Origin: Emiliania huxleyi CCMP1516
Taxonomy: Eukaryota > Haptophyta > Isochrysidales > Noelaerhabdaceae
Direction: 5' to 3'
Length of the DNA stretch: 64,000 bases
Assembly (NCBI RefSeq): GCF_000372725.1
Contig: NW_005199203.1
Location: forward strand, 4,593 to 68,592
Shown here: positions 62,061 to 64,000 of the stretch, one piece after another
How the letters are laid out: each line of letters starts with the position of its first letter
Position numbering within the stretch: the first letter of the stretch is position 1
Program-made: the position numbers and the translations under genes
The notes under the pieces: generated by a model
The model's database searches: none
What the model saw: the letters and a program-made list of their open reading frames with translations, nothing else
Told to the model about the DNA's origin: nothing

Positions 62061-63908
62061 ATGCTCGCCGCGCTGGCTCTGGGCCCCGCCGCTTTCGCCA
62101 CTCCTGCTTCGAGCCATTCGTGCACTCAGGAGCTCGCAAGCTGGATCAACGCTCACGGCGGGCGCGTTCACCTCGGCGCTGCCACCGTGGCCGGCCTGCG
62201 AGGCCTGGTTGCTCAGCGAAGCTCGGCCGTGGGAGACGTTCTGCTCGAGGTGCCACTGGAGTGTGTCCTCTCCACCGCCGGCGACGGCGCGCCGCTGCCG
62301 GCAGAGCCACCACCGTGGACCGCGTCGCTGCCGTGGAACGTCCAGCTGGCGCTCAGCGCTCTCGAGCGGGAGCGGGACGAGCACTGGCGGCCGTTCCTCC
62401 AGAGCTGGCCTGCAGAGTCGCCGGCCCTCCCGCTGCTCCTCGAGCCCGAGGCGCTCTCCGCCGCGCAGGACGACGCGTTCGAGGCCGACGCCGACGCAGC
62501 CTGCTTCTGGCTGCATGAGCAGTACCTCGAGGCGTGCGACGCAGCAGAGGCGGCGGGCCTGGATGCGCCCGCCGAGCCCGCCTTTCGGCGAGCGCTGCAG
62601 CTGGTGTGGAGCCGCTGTCTCCGCCTGCGCGCGGGCCCGCACGGCACACGCAGGCTGCTCGTCCCGATGGTAGACCTGGCCAACCACGACGGCGTCGCGC
62701 CCGCCGCCCTCTTCGCCTTCTCTGCCGCGGGACGCCGCGGCGCGTGCGTGCGCCTCTACGCCGCGCGCCCTCTGGAAAAGGGGGACGAGGTGACAATCAC
62801 GTACGGCGACCACCCGAACGCCCACTTTGCGAAGTACTACGGCTTCGTGCCGCGCCACAACCCGCACGACACCGTGTCGGTCGCGCTGCCGCAGCTGCTC
62901 GAGCTCTCGGGCGCCGCGCCGCCCTCCGGCGCCTGCTGGGTGGAGACCAGCCAGCGGGTGGCTGCCCTGCTGAGGCTGGGCAGCGCCGGCTGTGTGCTCT
63001 CCGCACGCGCCGTTGACGCGCCGTGCGTCCTCGCCTTGCGCGCGGCGCTCGCCACCGAAGCGGAGGCAGCTTACACACACGCACACACACACACACGCAC
63101 GCACGCACGCACGCACGCACACACGCACGCACACACACACACTCCCCACACACACTCCCCCCCCACACACACACACTCCCCCCCCCCCACACACACTCTC
63201 ACCACACACACCGCTCACCCACGCGCACTGGGCCTTGCACTTTGAATGCCGTGGGGCTCCTGTCGTCTAGACGTGGAGACGCGAGGGCTAGCCTGGCCCT
63301 TGCCCCGCCACCTCGTGTGTGTGTGGAGAAGCTCACCTTCCCTCACCTCTAGGCGGCCCAGCTCGCCGCGAGGCTCGACGCGTATGAGACCTCTGGTCTT
63401 GACGACGAGGAGGAGGACGAGGATGAGGACGAGGAGGACGAGGGGGACGGCGAGGCGGAGGCGGTCGTGAGGGTGGCGGAGGTTGTGGCAGCGGCGTGCG
63501 CTGGCTTGGAGGCGGCGCACCCGACCAGCCTCGAGGAGGACGAGCGGCTGCTGGAGCAGCAGCAGCAGCAGCAGGCCTCACCCGGCCAGGCGACGGAGGC
63601 CGCCACGCCGGACGCGGCTGCGACGCTCCTCTCTCTGCGCGCCTCGCGAAAGCGCCTCCTCTTTCGAGACCCGAGACCGCCGCGCCTCAGCTGCCACTCG
63701 CTTAACGATGAACGGACATCCATGCAGGCGCCTGCTTCGAGACCTGCGCGGCTCGATGCTGCAGCTCGCGGTCGCGGGGCCGAGTGGCGCGCCGGCTCGG
63801 ATGCGCGCGCTGCAGCGCCCGCCGCCCCTCTACCCGCACCTCGAGGCGCTCCCTCCTGGTGCGCTCGAGGCGTGGGCGAGCCGGGCCGCGAGCCGGGCGT
63901 CAGATTAG
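62061..63908 (+). CDS. SET-domain lysine methyltransferase, SETD3/RuBisCO-LSMT type, three exons
   Basis: Exons 62061-63065, 63353-63651 and 63728-63908. The split SET domain shows LVPMVDLANHDGVAPAALF (the NH of the SAM-binding knot) and GDEVTITYGDHPNAHFAKYY with GFV, as in RuBisCO large-subunit methyltransferase and SETD3. The C-terminal substrate-binding region carries an acidic insert (DDEEEDEDEDEEDEGD) and poly-Gln, then RASRK|RLLRDLRGSMLQ. It probably methylates Lys or His of an abundant protein. A leader (MLAALALGPAAFATPASS) may be a plastid signal. Intron 1 (GC start) contains a (CA)n tract and an introner. Intron 2 (76 nt, GC start) is bordered by near copies of GCGCCT(C/G)CT...TCGAGACC. 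Confidence 0.85.
63066..63352 (+). repeat. Introner element family 1, copy D, with (CA)n arm
   Basis: Intron 1 of the SET gene. (CA)n with CCCCC interruptions runs to 63211, then CGCTCACCCACGCGCACTGG, AATGCCGTGGGGCTCCTGTC, GTCTAGACGTGGAGACGCGA, GGGCTAGCCTGGCCC and CACCTCTAG. Edges share AGGC(A/G)GC. In sense with its gene. Confidence 0.88.
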
Positions 63909-64000
63909 CCTGCCACGCAGTCGTATGTTGCGGAGCACTTGGGGTAAAGCATCGTGATCACCCTCTTTCCTGCTTCAAACAGAGGCTAGCCTACTCCTTG

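Overview
The window looks like nuclear DNA of a GC-rich unicellular alga, most likely a haptophyte (coccolithophore-type). This is inferred from gene content and style and was not tested by any search. Supporting features are very high GC at third codon positions, intron-rich eukaryotic genes, proline-rich PPSPPP stalk proteins, long (CA)n/(GT)n tracts, many algal ankyrin/RING/pentapeptide proteins, and introns that start with GC or even GA about as often as with GT. One 100-N gap (11927-12026) is present.

Layout: 1-3081 (-) PH-domain protein running off the left edge; 3763-5205 (+) BCS1-like AAA ATPase; 5458-7223 (-) NHL-repeat/BTB protein; 8143-9628 (+) Sec14/CRAL-TRIO lipid-transfer protein; 10083-12697 (+) wax-synthase-like MBOAT; 13491-14790 (+) F-box/RCC1 protein with a frame break; 14.8-18.8 kb mostly repeats, a perfect hairpin and a Gly/Lys-rich ORF; 18822-19769 (+) unknown protein; 20301-21753 (+) RNase T2 and a partial second copy at 22.4 kb; 24090-26492 (+) 17-unit ankyrin protein; 26764-28491 (+) secreted serine protease; 28992-30692 (+) ADAT/ADAR-type adenosine deaminase; 31477-35013 (+) pentapeptide-repeat protein; 36088-36402 (+) small acylated protein; 37156-38088 (-) sulfotransferase; 38215-41295 (+) decayed ankyrin paralogue split by a DNA transposon; 42438-44551 (-) plastid-type EF-P; 45496-48573 (-) copper amine oxidase; 50134-50501 (-) small membrane protein; 51227-52681 (+) ankyrin/TM/RING protein; 52943-54655 (-) isochorismatase-family hydrolase; 54.7-56.05 kb nested duplication around an unknown ORF; 56231-57496 (+) Rieske oxygenase; 57749-60046 (-) ionotropic-glutamate-receptor-like channel; 60228-61250 (-) unknown secreted protein; 62061-63908 (+) SET-domain methyltransferase.

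The genes do not form a pathway. What unites the window is how its introns seem to have arisen. A ~145-nt element occurs four times, always in the sense of the gene it lies in and ending at or next to the 3' splice site (introns of the pentapeptide, isochorismatase and SET genes and beside the RNase T2-like exon). Many other introns are bordered by direct repeats of 10-25 nt that straddle both splice sites, and two introns of the deaminase gene share internal sequence. This is what introners (transposon-like elements that create introns, with target-site duplication supplying a splice site) should look like. I count at least two families here. A second dispersed repeat lies just upstream of several start codons, and unrelated genes carry the same 10-12-nt minisatellite units in their introns.

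Exon coordinates were worked out by hand from reading frame, splice dinucleotides and family alignments from memory. RNA-seq would be the main check.
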